This document shows, one piece after another, positions 33,401 to 46,394 of a stretch of DNA of 64,000 nt. The stretch lies in assembly GCF_037975245.1 (NCBI RefSeq), contig NC_092572.1:14572269-14636268 (forward strand). Reading direction: 5' to 3'. The notes under the pieces were generated by a model. The model was not told where the DNA came from and did no database searches. It was given only the letters and a program-made list of their open reading frames with translations. Positions within the stretch are counted from its first letter, which is position 1; each line of letters begins with the position of its first letter. The DNA comes from Apostichopus japonicus (Eukaryota; Echinodermata; Holothuroidea; Aspidochirotida; Stichopodidae). A program made the position numbers and the translations under genes.

Positions 33401-36400
33401 GTTGTCTCGTACTCTGCACTGAAGTACTCAAACATTTCATTCCCATGCAGTTTTGTCAATATTGAATATCCTTTAGAAGGGATAGGACCTTTACATGGTG
33501 AGGCGTCTGAATAATAAGGCAACATAGGGAAACAAAATTCATTGATGAATAACATTACGGAAGTTGGGTCAAGAGGAATATAAGCTATTTTATGCACTCT
33601 TTACTTTTCTTGTTGAGACTTTTAGATGTTTAATACTGTTTGTAAATAGTGATTTGTTAATACTTTAAGCAAAATGACAGTATATGAATGACACCTTTAG
33701 TATTACAACTGTAATGGTAAGAAATTTTCTCTAGGAATATACTTACTGTGATGTATTTCTTCCTCTGCATTTAGTTCTTGATCTTCATAGATATGTCGAA
33801 ATGATGTTTGAAATTGCACGCTAGAAAATAGAATCATAATTATTAATTATAATAGTAACAATTATAATGATATATTATTTATATTTGAGAGACAGTTATA
33901 TTTGCTTAGCATTGAGGTACTCTTAATCCTCTGATTATACTATACAACTAAAACTAAAAAATATACTGCAGTAGTTCACATTTAATAGTGGATTTAATAT
34001 GCTTATATTAGACAATTCCTTTGAGCAAACAAAAAAGCTTTTCTTATATATTATACTAATTTTACTATCCGCGGTTTGAATAGTAATCTATCATTTGCCA
34101 ACAAAATAATACAAAGTACTGTGATGTATATGCTGCTTACGTTTCCCAAAAATATCATATTAAAAGGAGGAAATTATTTACAGAATTACAAAGACTGCTA
34201 TGATAAGAACTTGTTACCTTGTATCTGTAGCTTCGAAAGATCTAGTCTGAGCTTTTGCTGTTTGCAGTGTAAAAATATTTAAGAAATTATATATATAATA
34301 TCGTGTAACATCATGTGAGAATCGACTGATTTCAGCAATTCGAGTCATTAAATGTAGCTTGAAATTGCAATACATATTTCATTACAGTCTCTCAACAAGA
34401 TAAAAAAGAACGTAACGTTAAAAGAGTAGATATATTGGAAAGTGAAAAGAAATTCATAAAGTTGGTAAACGCTAAATATTCAAGTATTAAATTCTTTAAA
34501 GAGCCCTTTGAATAAATGAAAAAGTGAAACTAAAAACTGTTTTGATTGTGTTATAACAATGTTGTTATTATGTCATGTATGACTATGTTTGAATAGCAGT
34601 TTCTGAATTAAGTATCTTACATTTCACACATGCAATCAAGGTAGTAACTGCGATTAAAATAACCAGGATTAAGGAAACAACCGCATACGATGAATAAGCT
34701 GTAGATAAAGTGAAACGTAGCATATGAAACACTTGAATCAAGTTATCGGTACTTATATATATAAGGTATTGCCATCCAGTTTGGCTTAATTAGTGAGTAT
34801 TAAATCTAATTTAATTATGAACATACTGCAGTACCATCAATAAGCTTATAAATATGGCAGTCAGTAACGAGCTTCAAATTAACCCTATAGAATACGAAGA
34901 CAATTTAGCTTTGTTCCTACCCAACTTTGCTATGCTTACATACATTTTGATATGGACAATAGTTTGCTTATGATGCAGAGGATTGAATCACGTAATGATC
35001 TATGTTGTTGATTTAATACGAGTTGGTCACACCTCGGAAGTACAACCATACTTTATGTCATGCAAAAGGCAGAATGCAATATTACTGATGACAAGGACTA
35101 AGCAAATTCCATTTTTCTTGAACAGAATATAAATAAAAGTACAAACTTGAGGCAATGAGCTGTCAATCATAATTTGAGTACTGCAATTTCATGGAAAGTA
35201 GCTTTCAAGAACCTCACCGACACATACACAACTGCTGTACACAATGATTTATCATTAAAACATTATGATTTGACTGCTAAATTGTGCATTGAGTTGCCTC
35301 ATTATTTGAAAAGAACATGTTATATTCATACCACTTGATTAAACTATGAAATATATGAAGATAAATATTACTAAATTGCGACTTCTTAACCCGTTTAATC
35401 CAATTCAACTTCGAGGCCTAATTTTCATCTTTTCACAATAAACAGCTTTATGTTGGGATACAAAACAATAAATTAAAACAGAAAGAAAGATACTTAACTG
35501 TACTTCGTGGTTATCTCAATCGTTACGGCATCGCTTATTGCATAACTACCCATTGAGTTATTCGCAACGCACCTATACTTTTCCGTATTTGTGAGATTCA
35601 AACTATGCAACTTGAATGTCCAAATCTGAAAACTTGACTTATTCGAAGATACAGTAGCTCGGTATATCTGTTCTTGCCATATCCCTGTTTCTCTGTCAAA
35701 TCTCTCAAGGGACACGTTTGGGGCAGGGTTCCCGTCTGTTTGACATGTTAGTTCAAAGTCATCGTCCTTCGGAATTATATTCGGTTTCGTTCCCAACAAG
35801 GTGATACTACTGTTAACTGAAACATAAACATTTCATGTCAACTTTAAATTATTCTGAATAAACAACACTTGTGATATTAATCTAAATTTATGTTGCAGAC
35901 GTAAGACTTTCTACAGATATACGTGTCATATTTCATGGCAAAATAAAAATCTCGATAGCAAAATTGTTAAAAGTGAAGCTTGTCGGGTAACACCCTTGGA
36001 TATGGTCAATTAAATGTATGATAAATTATAAATCAAATTAAGTGTCAGATACAAGTATAAACATTATCACTTGTCAGTTGTCTCATAACAATAGAAGTGT
36101 TATTAATCACTATTCCGTTAATTCATTATACAAAGGTAACAAATATATCCACGTATTCTAAATAAAACTTTGCTTACAAAGAACATTTATCGTTGCATCT
36201 GCTGTATCATTAATCTCGTTTAGAACCAAACATGTCAACGTGCCCTTATTGTATGTTCGGTCAACTTGAAATGTGATAGATATGCACTCCGTAACATATT
36301 CCATTTCGTTTGCTAAGGTTTGGCTCTGTTTTGTCAAATGTTGTATATTTCGATTGTGTATCAACCACAAAAATGCAGCTTGAGTGGACTTCCCTGCACT

Positions 36401-37488
36401 TTGTATACAACAATTTGCTGAGAGATGTTCTCCTTCCATAATTACGTCATCGAAGTGAAGCACTGGGTGACCTAAAACAAGGACGACAGTTAAGAGGTAG
36501 GTTTTTGTTTTAGTGTATTATACATATGGTGCATTTTCTAGAATTCAAGTTACTAAGTTACTACGTAAATCTAATTGTTAACGATATATTTTTGACAAGG
36601 TCTTACATTCCATAACTCAGAGGTTAGGATATGCCTAGATACTGAATATCATAACATTTCAGAACAAACATGAAGTTACTGTATCGGATATAGAAAGGAG
36701 TTAAACTCAAAAGCCTAGCAGGCAAATGTAACAGTTTTTGTAACGTTAATACATTTACAATTTGTGGTGCATGAAGGTAATGATATATACATGAGTTCTA
36801 ATTCAGAGAACCGTTCTTACGGTCAATATCAAATCAATTGTGAAACTGGATAACTTAAATATATTCTCAAATATTCATGCCACTTCTTGTCAGTTCAAAA
36901 TCAATTTGCTCGTTCATCATAAAGGAATTACAAGTTCAATAAACCTAACAAAGTACTCAATCAAAAAAGAAGTTAATCACCTTGTACAAACAACCGTTTG
37001 GTAGTGCGGACTTTTCCGGAATGTGAATAAAATATTGTACAAGAGTAGTTCCCTGCATCGTTGAAACTGACAAAAGCAATCATCAATGAAACAGATTGCC
37101 CGTCATTATCAAGAAACGATTTGTATCTGTCTCGTCTTAGCAAGTTCGAGCTTTTGAGATCCATGCGTAAGATAGGGTTGTTGTTGAATTCCCATAGTAC
37201 TGTCTGTACTTCTTTCAATTTTACCAAACTACAAGTCAGAGTTGCTGTTTTATCATTAAATATCACCCCAACTTCAATGGTTTCTTCGTCAGCTGCAAAA
37301 TGATAGCAAAATACAAAATGGTTTGTCAAACGATACAAGGAATCATAAACCAAAATGAATTCAACTGTAAACAGTTAAGAAGTACAGCTTTTGCAGGAGT
37401 ACTTACCTGACGTCACGATAATTTTGAAAATCACGATGGAAAATACGTAGAAAAGCATTCTTAAGAGCAACTCCAAAGATAAATGCAT
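30464..37488 (-). CDS. Ig-domain receptor pseudokinase, complete 14-exon model (701 aa)
   Basis: Exons (minus): signal peptide 37,488-37,407; Ig1 37,292-36,981; Ig2 36,471-36,178; Ig3 35,816-35,499; transmembrane 34,698-34,621; juxtamembrane 34,257-34,218 and 33,820-33,747; kinase 33,506-33,363, 32,807-32,697, 32,207-32,008, 31,889-31,770, 31,543-31,432, 30,978-30,882, 30,587-30,464 (stop TAG). All splice phases agree and the sum is 702 codons. Three Ig domains (residues ~28-335) each keep both cysteines. The fold is tyrosine-kinase-like: PSYTFHEFQEGGNVRDFL (hinge), FEWLSPEV, DVWSYGVFLWELFSHG, GVRLQVP and ERPAFKTI. Catalysis should be absent: HRD is HPA (554-556), the following ARN is ARK, DFG is AFW (574-576), the glycine loop is degenerate and the alpha-C Glu is Ala. 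The beta3 Lys remains. It is a membrane receptor likely to signal as a scaffold or dimer partner. The gene is head-to-head with the plus-strand receptor starting at 37,979. Confidence 0.9.
32267..32375. repeat. Tandem ~57-bp repeat in an intron
   Basis: Two nearly identical units contain AAATTTACGAATATCGCAAT, then ATTAAGAAACAAATTCATCACC. A related phrase occurs at about 28,957-28,990, so the sequence is dispersed locally. It lies in the intron between kinase exons 9 and 10 of the pseudokinase receptor. Confidence 0.9.
32380..32442 (-). pseudogene. Partial duplicate of kinase exon 9
   Basis: About 60 bp here match exon 9 of the same gene (32,734-32,800): ATGGTTTGGAATA, GTCTGCATCTTTGTAGCTGCC and TGCAACAGTTACGC recur in order, with a block of the true exon missing. 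Flanking splice sites are absent. It adjoins the 57-bp tandem repeat and looks like a non-functional local duplication. Confidence 0.75.
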
Positions 37489-37978
37489 TTGTGTTGCTTT
37501 TCCAATATGGATTTAGCCTAAATATACTGGAAGCAATAGCAAGCAATACTGGAAGTAGAATGTAAAAGTAGGTACACGTATGTTAAGCTCTCGTTTCCTT
37601 ATTTCGAGGTTGAATGGTTTTAAAACGTACATTTATTACTCGGGTTAAAGTTTGAAAACTAAATAAATTAATCAATAAACATGGGTGATGTGCTTTATAA
37701 GGAGAGTTTGCACATTAATAACCACTTGAAGACCGAGTATACTACTGCTATAACTCTCTTCAATGACCCTTTTCAAGTGGGAAAATAGAAAGTGGAAGTC
37801 GCGTTTTCCTATTCAACTTTCGTTATTCATAAAAAAAAAACTAAATGTAGACTAAACGATGTCATTTAAATATTACATGGTTGTGTGTTGCAAATTATTT
37901 TCCTTGTTTTATTGCTCGAAGAGCGTTGTTAAGAATACGTTCTGTTATTTTTCCAATATTTCAATCACAAAAAAAACC
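37489..37978. promoter_or_regulatory. 490-bp head-to-head intergenic region, likely bidirectional promoter
   Basis: The start codons of the pseudokinase receptor (minus, 37,488) and the four-Ig short-tail receptor (plus, 37,979) are only 490 bp apart and face away from each other. Both promoters and both 5' untranslated regions must fit here. I cannot name individual elements. Confidence 0.6.
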
Positions 37979-40900
37979 ATGATAGCTATCATTTTTATTG
38001 TCATATTTGCCTCTCTTGTGGCGAAAAGTGTTCCATCGACAGGTAAGTTTGAAATACGACACTATGTTTTTGATCCAACAGTAGTGTTGACAGTCAACTT
38101 TGCTACCGCTGTTTTTCTTAATGTTATCTTTATCGTCTTTGTACTCCTTATTATCAATGTAATTTACTAATGTATTAGACATAAGAAATATTTTGTCTAA
38201 CTTGTGTCTTAAAAGATGACATATATCTCGGTGCGTAATATTATTCATTTAATATTTTAAGTAACTCCCAACCTGAAGTTGGTACTGCTCGAGGATGTTG
38301 CAGAGCTTGTCTCTACTTTCAATGCTACCAAGCGTGAGTTTGCAATATCGTGGAATTGGAGGGATTCTGAATACATGTACCACACCGAAGGAAGCCTTTT
38401 CAAATCGAAAGGAAAAGGGAAGTATATTTCGACCGTTACAAGAGATGGAGCACTTGCTCGGTTGCAAATTACAAACGTAACCTATGACGATTCAGGGATG
38501 TACAGATGTTCTAGTACACATTTACCTTCCGCAACGACGAATATGTTCTTCTGGAGAGTCATTGTTCAAGGTATCATCTAATCAATTTCGTTTTCACAAT
38601 AAACCATATGTAGTGTTCATAATATTAAAGAAACCATCAATATATATTGTAATATAATCAAATCACATGCTCATTTCCCAGCAGTATTTGGAGCAGTAGT
38701 CCTCAAAAAAAGAAAAATGTAACTTGAATAAATTGTTTCAAGCTTCAAAACCATTTGACGAGACAAGCTCCACCAAAGTAAAAAAAAAACAGTCAATATT
38801 GTAACATAGTTTGAGTAGCTTGTTTATTATGTATCTGACAGTCACTTTAGGTTTACAATGATCTCAAAAACCTATTCTGCTGCACTTCCAACAAGCTACT
38901 CTGAGGCTTAACGATCTAATAAACATAATAGTCGTACTATTCCCTGACCTTTCTCTGTAATGCTTTTGATTTTATTTCATGTTGATGTTAGTATTATATT
39001 TTTTATCATGTTGAGACCCCAATTATTTACGTTCTCAGTGTACATATTTCATCATTATATACATACATTATGATCCTCTGCTGCTACCTCAGGCGTTAAT
39101 TTAGTCTCAGACAATTATTAAAGGTTCGGTAAAATGAAGGTACTTCAAAGCAGAAGACATGGACAAATTCAAACAGCAGGAACAATTATGCCCCTTGCCT
39201 CTTTAAAGTATATTAATGGCGACAAATATTGTAGTTATTATTATAAACAATTAACTATAAATAGCTGAAGTAATAATTGTCCTATTTTGATAGGTCGACC
39301 AGAATTAACAAATGTGACCAGGGGAGTAAAGGAAAACGGTAATATGTCAGCAACGTGTTGCATAAGGTATTCTGAACCTGTCAGTAATATAACATACGTA
39401 TGGTCTATTAGTGGGTGGGATCCTTTTGATGTTACAACTCATAAAACAATCACAGATGGTGGGTCGCTATCATCATGTGCTACAACTATGTTTGTCGTTC
39501 ACCGAAGATACCACAGCAAAATGTTAAAATGTCTAGTAAAAAACGAGCTGAATATATCCGCGACATCTACAATACAAGTCATATGTGAGTATACCCTACT
39601 GTTACAATTATTGGTGTTGTATAATAGTTACTCATTGCAATATCAACATAAAGAGTGCATTGCCATTCAACTGCAGGAGTAGATACTGGTGTTTAGTAGT
39701 CTAGTACTTTACGTGGTGCATCGCGTTCATGTTTATGGCTCTGACGTACACTTTAAAAGACATACCACTGTCGAGAATGGTTGGACTTCATATAGCAACC
39801 ATTTTTACTCTTTGTTTCAAAATAAATTGGGGTTACGAAATTAATTAACGTCTAAGTTTAATACTTATTTCTATAATGGTCTGCGTCGATTGCTGCCCAT
39901 CTTCAGAAAACTAACCTCTGAAAAAAAATCGTGCACAATTGTAAGATAATCAACTTTATTTGCACTGATGGTTGGGTATCATGATACGTAGGTATGTTAT
40001 GTGAAATGATGTCTGCATAAAGACAAGAAGCTGTGTGGTACTTATCAAACAGACAAACATCGTTTCACTAATAGATCAGAAAATCACACGATGTACTACG
40101 AATGATTTACAATGCCTTATAAAATAAACAGGATCACGAATGTATTTATGTTACTCTCATTAACATGTTAATACTCCATACTAGTTTTATTTGATCGAAA
40201 GCAACTAAACGCGAATGCCAAAAGGCGGCTTTCATTATAAACTATATATATGATGAAGGTACATATTGTGCTACTTTTGATCGCTGTATTTAAAAACAAT
40301 ATTGAATGACAGATCCCGCAAGAGCCTGGCTGAAACCATCCATGGCGGGATGTGGACATATTCTATATGCAGACCTGAACAGAGAAACAAATATCACGTG
40401 TGTATCTGACGGATTTCCCTTACCATCGGTCCATCTTCAACGTCTTTATTCAAGTGAACCAAGCCAATGGATCAATATACCTTTGACTGCGAAGTTACTG
40501 TACCAAGAAGGGGCTCAACAGAGCTGGACATTTTTATACCGTCTCAATGAAAGCAATTCCAGTACGTTGAGATGCTCAGCTTTCAATGGTCTCAATATCA
40601 CAGCGGAAAATAACATTTTTGTTGTCGAGGCAAGCTGTAAGTTATTACAAATTTGATATGTGAGTTCGTATTCGTAGTCAAAAGCTTCATTTTTTAATTA
40701 ATTCCTTCCATTTTGTTATATATCCTGCATTGGAATCAGCTTGTGTACAGAAGTAAGATTCCATTGCAGGGTAAGCTTCGCACAAGTCCAAAAATAAAAT
40801 ATTAAAGCGACAGGCAAGTTCTTACAATAGAGTCTAAATTTAACAAAAGTAATTCTGAATGTTACTTTTTATGAAAACAATTATGTAGTGATCGCTTCTA

Positions 40901-43274
40901 ACCATGAATTTGATAAAACTTAGTATTTCCCTTAAATATCCATTTAAACATTAATGGCATTTCTTTATGTAAATGTTACAGAATATTATTGAAACAAAGT
41001 ATGTGGGATCAGAATTGATGAGTACTTCTCATTTTAACACATCCACGCCATGTCTAAAGTTATATAACCGGGGTTTTGGGAGTATATAGTATGTGACATC
41101 TAATTATTATTGGCTTAACTATACTTCTACTCCATGCACCTGTTTCCGTTGGCATTTATGCAAATGTGTTTTACTTCAGTTTTATTGTTATAAATTATTA
41201 CGTAACTGTTTGATGTTGTATATAAAGTTTGCACGTGGAAATATACAAGGAGTTGGATTTACGTTACTGCTGTGTTCGGTATACTTATTTATTCCCCTGA
41301 CTACACGACATAGTAATTACATTATTTTCATTACACTTTTAATAGACCCAGCAAAGGTTCATTTGAACTCACAGTCGTCTTTAAGTGTAAGACCAGGTGA
41401 TACTGTGAACATTTCTTGTACCGTTGATGGCAATCCAGCGCCAGATGTATACATACAGCAAAAAGATACATCGGAAGAATGGGAAACGCTTTCTCTTCGA
41501 CCGTTTGAAATTCAAACTTACATGAACAAGACAACAAGATTGGCTTTCCAGCTCCATGTCAACGAGAAGGTCATAGCACACCAGTATAGATGTATAGCCA
41601 ACAACACCAGTGAAATGTTTGTATGGAGCGACGACCTCATCCTTGCCTATAAAAGTAAGAATTATCTGACTTTTTTAAGGTTTTAAATTCTAAATATTTA
41701 AATTTAACAGAAAAGTGCAAAGAAATGTATGCCAAGATTGGAACCCCAGTAACAAACTTGACACATAGGACTCGCTACCAACTTAGAGTAGTTATGTCCA
41801 CAGAGCGCCAAGCTTGGCACCCTTATGTCACTGGTTAAAATGCCGTTGTAGCGTAAATTATTAACTCTTCTCTACTGTCTGAAATTTCATAGTCAGTTTC
41901 CCATTATTCAGTTACTTATATATTTCATTCATTTACTTTATGTTTCACATAAACTTGTGCGAGAGAAACATTTCCTTTATGGAGTAATAAAGTGTGACTT
42001 TACTCTACTTTACTTTACATTACCTAATTAGTGACTTCTCACTCTTGCCGTCGCTCATGAAAGTGTAGATCACATGATAAACGTCACTTACTTCTGGAAT
42101 TTATGCGGGCATACACAACGACACAACAACACACATGTTTAAAATTGACACGTGATAGATAATAAATTATTTTAACTAACGTAAAATTAGACAAACTGTT
42201 TATTTTCATAAAAGAATGTAACTTTTTATATTTTTTCTTTCTTCAGAAGGCTTTGGTGAAGTTTTAGTGGAAAACATAACTTACGTTGTTATTGCTTTTT
42301 TGGTATTATTACTGGCTGCTCTACTGTTGTATCGTGGTAAGTATTTCGCAAAAGGTTTTTTCTTTCCAAATTTACTGGGGAGAGAATTTTCGTTCTCAAG
42401 TACGGGATCGGAAAACTTACTGATAAGTTCTGACCTTAGTTTTGGAAAACACTCCTAGGTTTTGATACAGATACACATTAAAAAGTACACAAATTATAAT
42501 CAAAAAGTACTAAATACATACTGAAAAATGTGCACTGAAAAAAAAACCTGTTGTACGTATCTCACTTTGGAGGGCGGTTTCTATTAGAAGAAACTTCATA
42601 ATCAGTTTGATATTAGTTTTATGTACATCTTTTATACTTCAATCTTCACAATTTGACATAGATGTCATAAATTACGTGTATAAAAAACGGAATGGTTTCT
42701 AATCTCTGAAAGTACACCGAAGCCATCTTGGATATATTGAACGACTACATCGGACTACGTATGACAATATCCAAATCCAACAGTTTTATTTGGCTGCAAT
42801 TCTTTTGTATTCAATTTATTCAATTTTTTTTTGCAGTTATCCATTTAACACGAAAATACAACTCCATGAAGACACGGTGAGTTTTATGATTATTATCCTT
42901 TAAATATATTTTTCTTAAATTACATATTATATTATATAACATTACTCTACAAGATTAACAAATGGCAAGATACGATCAATTTAAACAAGAAAATCAGATA
43001 GTGGTAGTTAAAGTTGCATTTTTAAAGTTATTTACAAAGAAGCTTAGGCTAAATTTTGAGAGAGCTGTTAAATCACTTCACGCTGTGTCATCATATAACA
43101 TGGAACGTGGAGCATATTGTATATTGTCACAAATGCAGTTTTTAATCAATTATTTTGAAAAAAAGTTTGTTTTCATTTGAGTTTGTCTAAAAGTCCCTTT
43201 CTTTCAGAGTATCCAGAGGCCGTTTAACAAGACCACTGATGCTTCGGCGAAATATTGATCATGATACATCATGA
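37979..43274 (+). CDS. Ig-domain receptor: four Ig domains, TM helix, short tail (497 aa)
   Basis: Exons: signal peptide 37,979-38,042 (starts MIAIIFIVIFASLVA, donor GTAAGT); Ig1 38,262-38,570; Ig2 39,294-39,584; Ig3 40,313-40,636; Ig4 41,346-41,654; transmembrane 42,247-42,336; tail 42,837-42,876 and 43,208-43,274 (stop TGA). Phases are consistent throughout, for 497 codons. It is a clear paralogue of the receptor at 20.3-28.2 kb: Ig2, transmembrane and first tail exons have identical lengths (291, 90, 40 nt), and shared motifs include the paired cysteines ATCCIRYS and ISWNWRDSEYMYH. Ig1 has lost its first canonical cysteine (LVSTFN where the paralogue has LECSFN) but keeps YRCSS. The tail of ~35 residues is basic with no enzyme. 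An open frame extends upstream to 37,859, but the hydrophobic signal starts at 37,979. A long open frame before Ig4 (41,093) is intronic. Confidence 0.88.
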
Positions 43275-46200
43275 AATTACTGTTAACCAAATTGTTGTAA
43301 ACGGACCACCTTGCTCGCATCCTGAACTTACAGAGTGTTCAGCAAAAAAAAAAAAAAAAACACTTGTCGACGATCCTTAAATGATATCCATTCTCAAAAT
43401 AAGTTAAATTGGAAGAAGCCTACTAGATAATTGGTATCTTTTTATAGTATTTCTACACAAGGTATTGAGGTATTTAAGAAAACCTATTAAATGTATTATA
43501 ATATTGCAAAGCCCAGTGATATCGGAGTTGTACCTAGAATCCAATTTTATATAAAGAAGTAGCGATATATTGCACGAGAAATGCACATACTCAGTCGCTC
43601 TCAATGTCCAATTTATGTTCGTTTTGGGAAAATGTTAATAATAATTTACTTTTAAACATTAATATGTATCAATATAATGCAGGCCTGATCATATATGTTA
43701 GTGTAGTAATAATGTATACCGAGTGGGAATAGTGTGGGTATGATGATTACTACAAGTTGCTACTTACTTTGGTTCTAAAAGATGGAAAGTTTTTATTTGT
43801 TATACGGTTGAATACAACCGTCCAAGTATGGTACCTTCCCCTTTTGGAATTATACCTTGGTCTTCTACATGTAAACGTGTTAGACAAATGAACGAAAACG
43901 AAAACACGACAATTTCCAAAACAATTATCAAAGTCCCCTGCGAAAATGTTTATTCCTCCGCGTTACAATATATATTACCCTGAGTGTACCAAGAAATCAG
44001 AAATGTTTGAATTAAAATATTGAATTTATTCACCTCATTTGAATGACCTTGAAAATGTTGAACACCGCATTGCACAAATACCCGTATAAACTATATACTT
44101 TCACGACATTATATTTCTATAATGCTGGACATGACATGATTATAGCAGCTTAGCACTTGGCATCACTACTGCAGCTTGGATGTTGGATTTATACCTGGTA
44201 ACACGTTATCCTTCCAGTCTTTATTATTTGGGGAATGTCACCTACAACGAACTTGTTCTCAAATTCTGACCAACCGACCATCGTCGTATTCTTCCTGTTT
44301 CTTAGGGATTTAAAAATGGAAATGTGAGGAGGAAGTTGGTATTACAATTCGTTCAGATCGTTCTCATGAATGTCAATCGTGATCTCTGCTAGACCAACAG
44401 CGCTAGAGTTGGTCCTGAAAGGACATTCGTAGAATAAAAAAAACAACAATTTGATCCTGACATTATCATTGGGACTCCATCTCGGAGTCTCTTTACTCTG
44501 AGCTGTTTGGTGATTGTTTCAGATTGACTCTCCTATAATATCACGACTTATACCCAATCAACCCTACTTATACGACTTAATATGAGTGTCATTTTCCTGG
44601 TATAAAACTGGGTCACAGAAGGGAGATATGTAGCACCTCCTCTGTAACATTATGGAAGAAGGGAAACACGTGTAAATAACAGACATTAATAGAAATCCTT
44701 GTAATTCTCGCCATTATACTTTTTGTGATGTATTTTTTAACGTCTGTTCCTTTTCTGGTGGGCAATCTTCAAGAGCTTTTGGACAAAACCTTACATTAAG
44801 CTTCTCGGCCTTTTGGCTACGATCATACGTAGTATCTGTTCTCTTTCGAGGGGAATGGTGATGCACACCCGAAGATGATCACACAGTCACAGTCCCGATG
44901 CAAGGAGTCTGAGGTTGAGAGCGGATCAGTCGTTTGGTAGTTTGGTTTTCGTGCCCAGGTTCTTTCCTTGGCGACTTTTCCTTTAAAAAAATTACCTTAC
45001 AATGGAAAATAAATTCACCTATGCATAGCATAGTAGCTTATCCAAGCCTCCTTGTATTTGCAAGATAAACGAAATGCAATTATTTGCCCTCAAATGCTTA
45101 CACTACCCTTCCACTACTTAATATCACATTGTGTTCCTTCGGCATGATGATTTAATTTTTCTACAAAAAGGAATATCACGTAATGTCTTGCTAGTTTAAA
45201 AATATGCCTCTTAAGGTTTCACCACTCCAATACCAGTCAACAAAGTTCCTGGACGTCTTTAATGTTGCCGCATTGCCCTATTCTCTACTATTTTTATCGT
45301 TCTGTCAAACTTCCTGATCTTAATGAAGAGTTTGAAATCGCGTGACAAGGCTTAACAAATCATACAACTACCCATTTCCTAATTAGAAAAGCGTCGGCGG
45401 AGCGGACGGGCATTAGACTGTGCCGTCTTTTCAATGTTACCCTTCATCATACTCATATCATTGGACTATAAACCGTCAAAACTACCGGAGGACATCCTAA
45501 GACTAAGGAGGGTTCCACACTGTCACACCTTTAACGAAGCCAAGGTTGGTTATTGTCTCTGGTCGCAGTATAGCATCCACGTACAAAACAACGGTCTAAG
45601 TTCAATGTTACGAAATGCTGCATCATCGACCAATGGAAGCTTAGTAGGTAGAGTGCAATGAATGACATGAAAGTTCCAATTCTCGGTAGCATCAAAGAGT
45701 AGCGATATCAATGTACCAAATTGATACATAGGAAATCAAATTGTTACGCCTTTAATATATATACTGATTTCGCAGTATAGGGTAAACAAGATGTAGGTTA
45801 TTTATATTTCAATCTGATATCATATTTGTGTTACGAATTATTGCCTGTTTTCCTGAAGTTCACTATATGTTGTACATGTGTACCAACTTCCAAATCGAGG
45901 TTTTCAAAAACGCCCATCGAATGTTACTCATCACTGTAGTGCACGTCTCTTGGTCTTCACAATAAATGAAAGAATCAAAAGAAAAACAAACTTAACGCAT
46001 TGATGTGTTGTTCAATAATGCATATTCCATTATGAAACCTGTTCTTATCAGACACAGTAGCTATAAACTGATCAACATATGTAATGACTCAACACATCGT
46101 TTTGAAATGAGACAATAACTACATTACAATGTTTAAGTTTAAAGTCCGATATGCCCAGACTAGACATTGGTTGAATTACTCACAAGACTCCAAAGTCCAC

Positions 46201-46394
46201 AGTATATGGCATTAAACATTATTTACTCATAATGCGACTGTAGAATATCGTATCACAATAGGTGCTTGATCAAAGCAATGAGTTAGGTCACGCTTACAGT
46301 TTGCATATCAACTGTAGCTCTGATATTGTTTTTCGTTTAGCTTTGGATTCGCCGTTCTTTTCTCCCTCTCTTTGGAGATATGCTAAAGCCGATC
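43275..46394. other. Intergenic region
   Basis: No protein-coding exon is supportable here. It holds the 3' flank of the short-tail receptor, a U2-like fragment at 44.8 kb, and the 5' flank of the Ig-kinesin gene. Confidence 0.5.
44798..44843 (+). ncRNA. U2 snRNA 5'-end-like fragment (probable pseudogene or SINE head)
   Basis: About 46 bases match the conserved 5' end of U2 spliceosomal RNA: CTTCTCGGCCTTTTGGCTA, then GATCA, then GTAGTATCTGTTCT, which includes the branch-site-pairing GTAGTA core. The match stops there. The following sequence does not continue into the expected U2 stem IIa and Sm site, so this is probably not a functional U2 gene. It could be a 5' retro-fragment, a U2-headed SINE or a strongly diverged variant. 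Confidence 0.7.

Noticed and set aside
41093-41345. Apparent N-terminal extension of the Ig4 exon with a hydrophobic stretch
   Set aside because: A good acceptor at 41,345 and the phase-1 pattern of the paralogue place this in the intron; the hydrophobic run is incidental.
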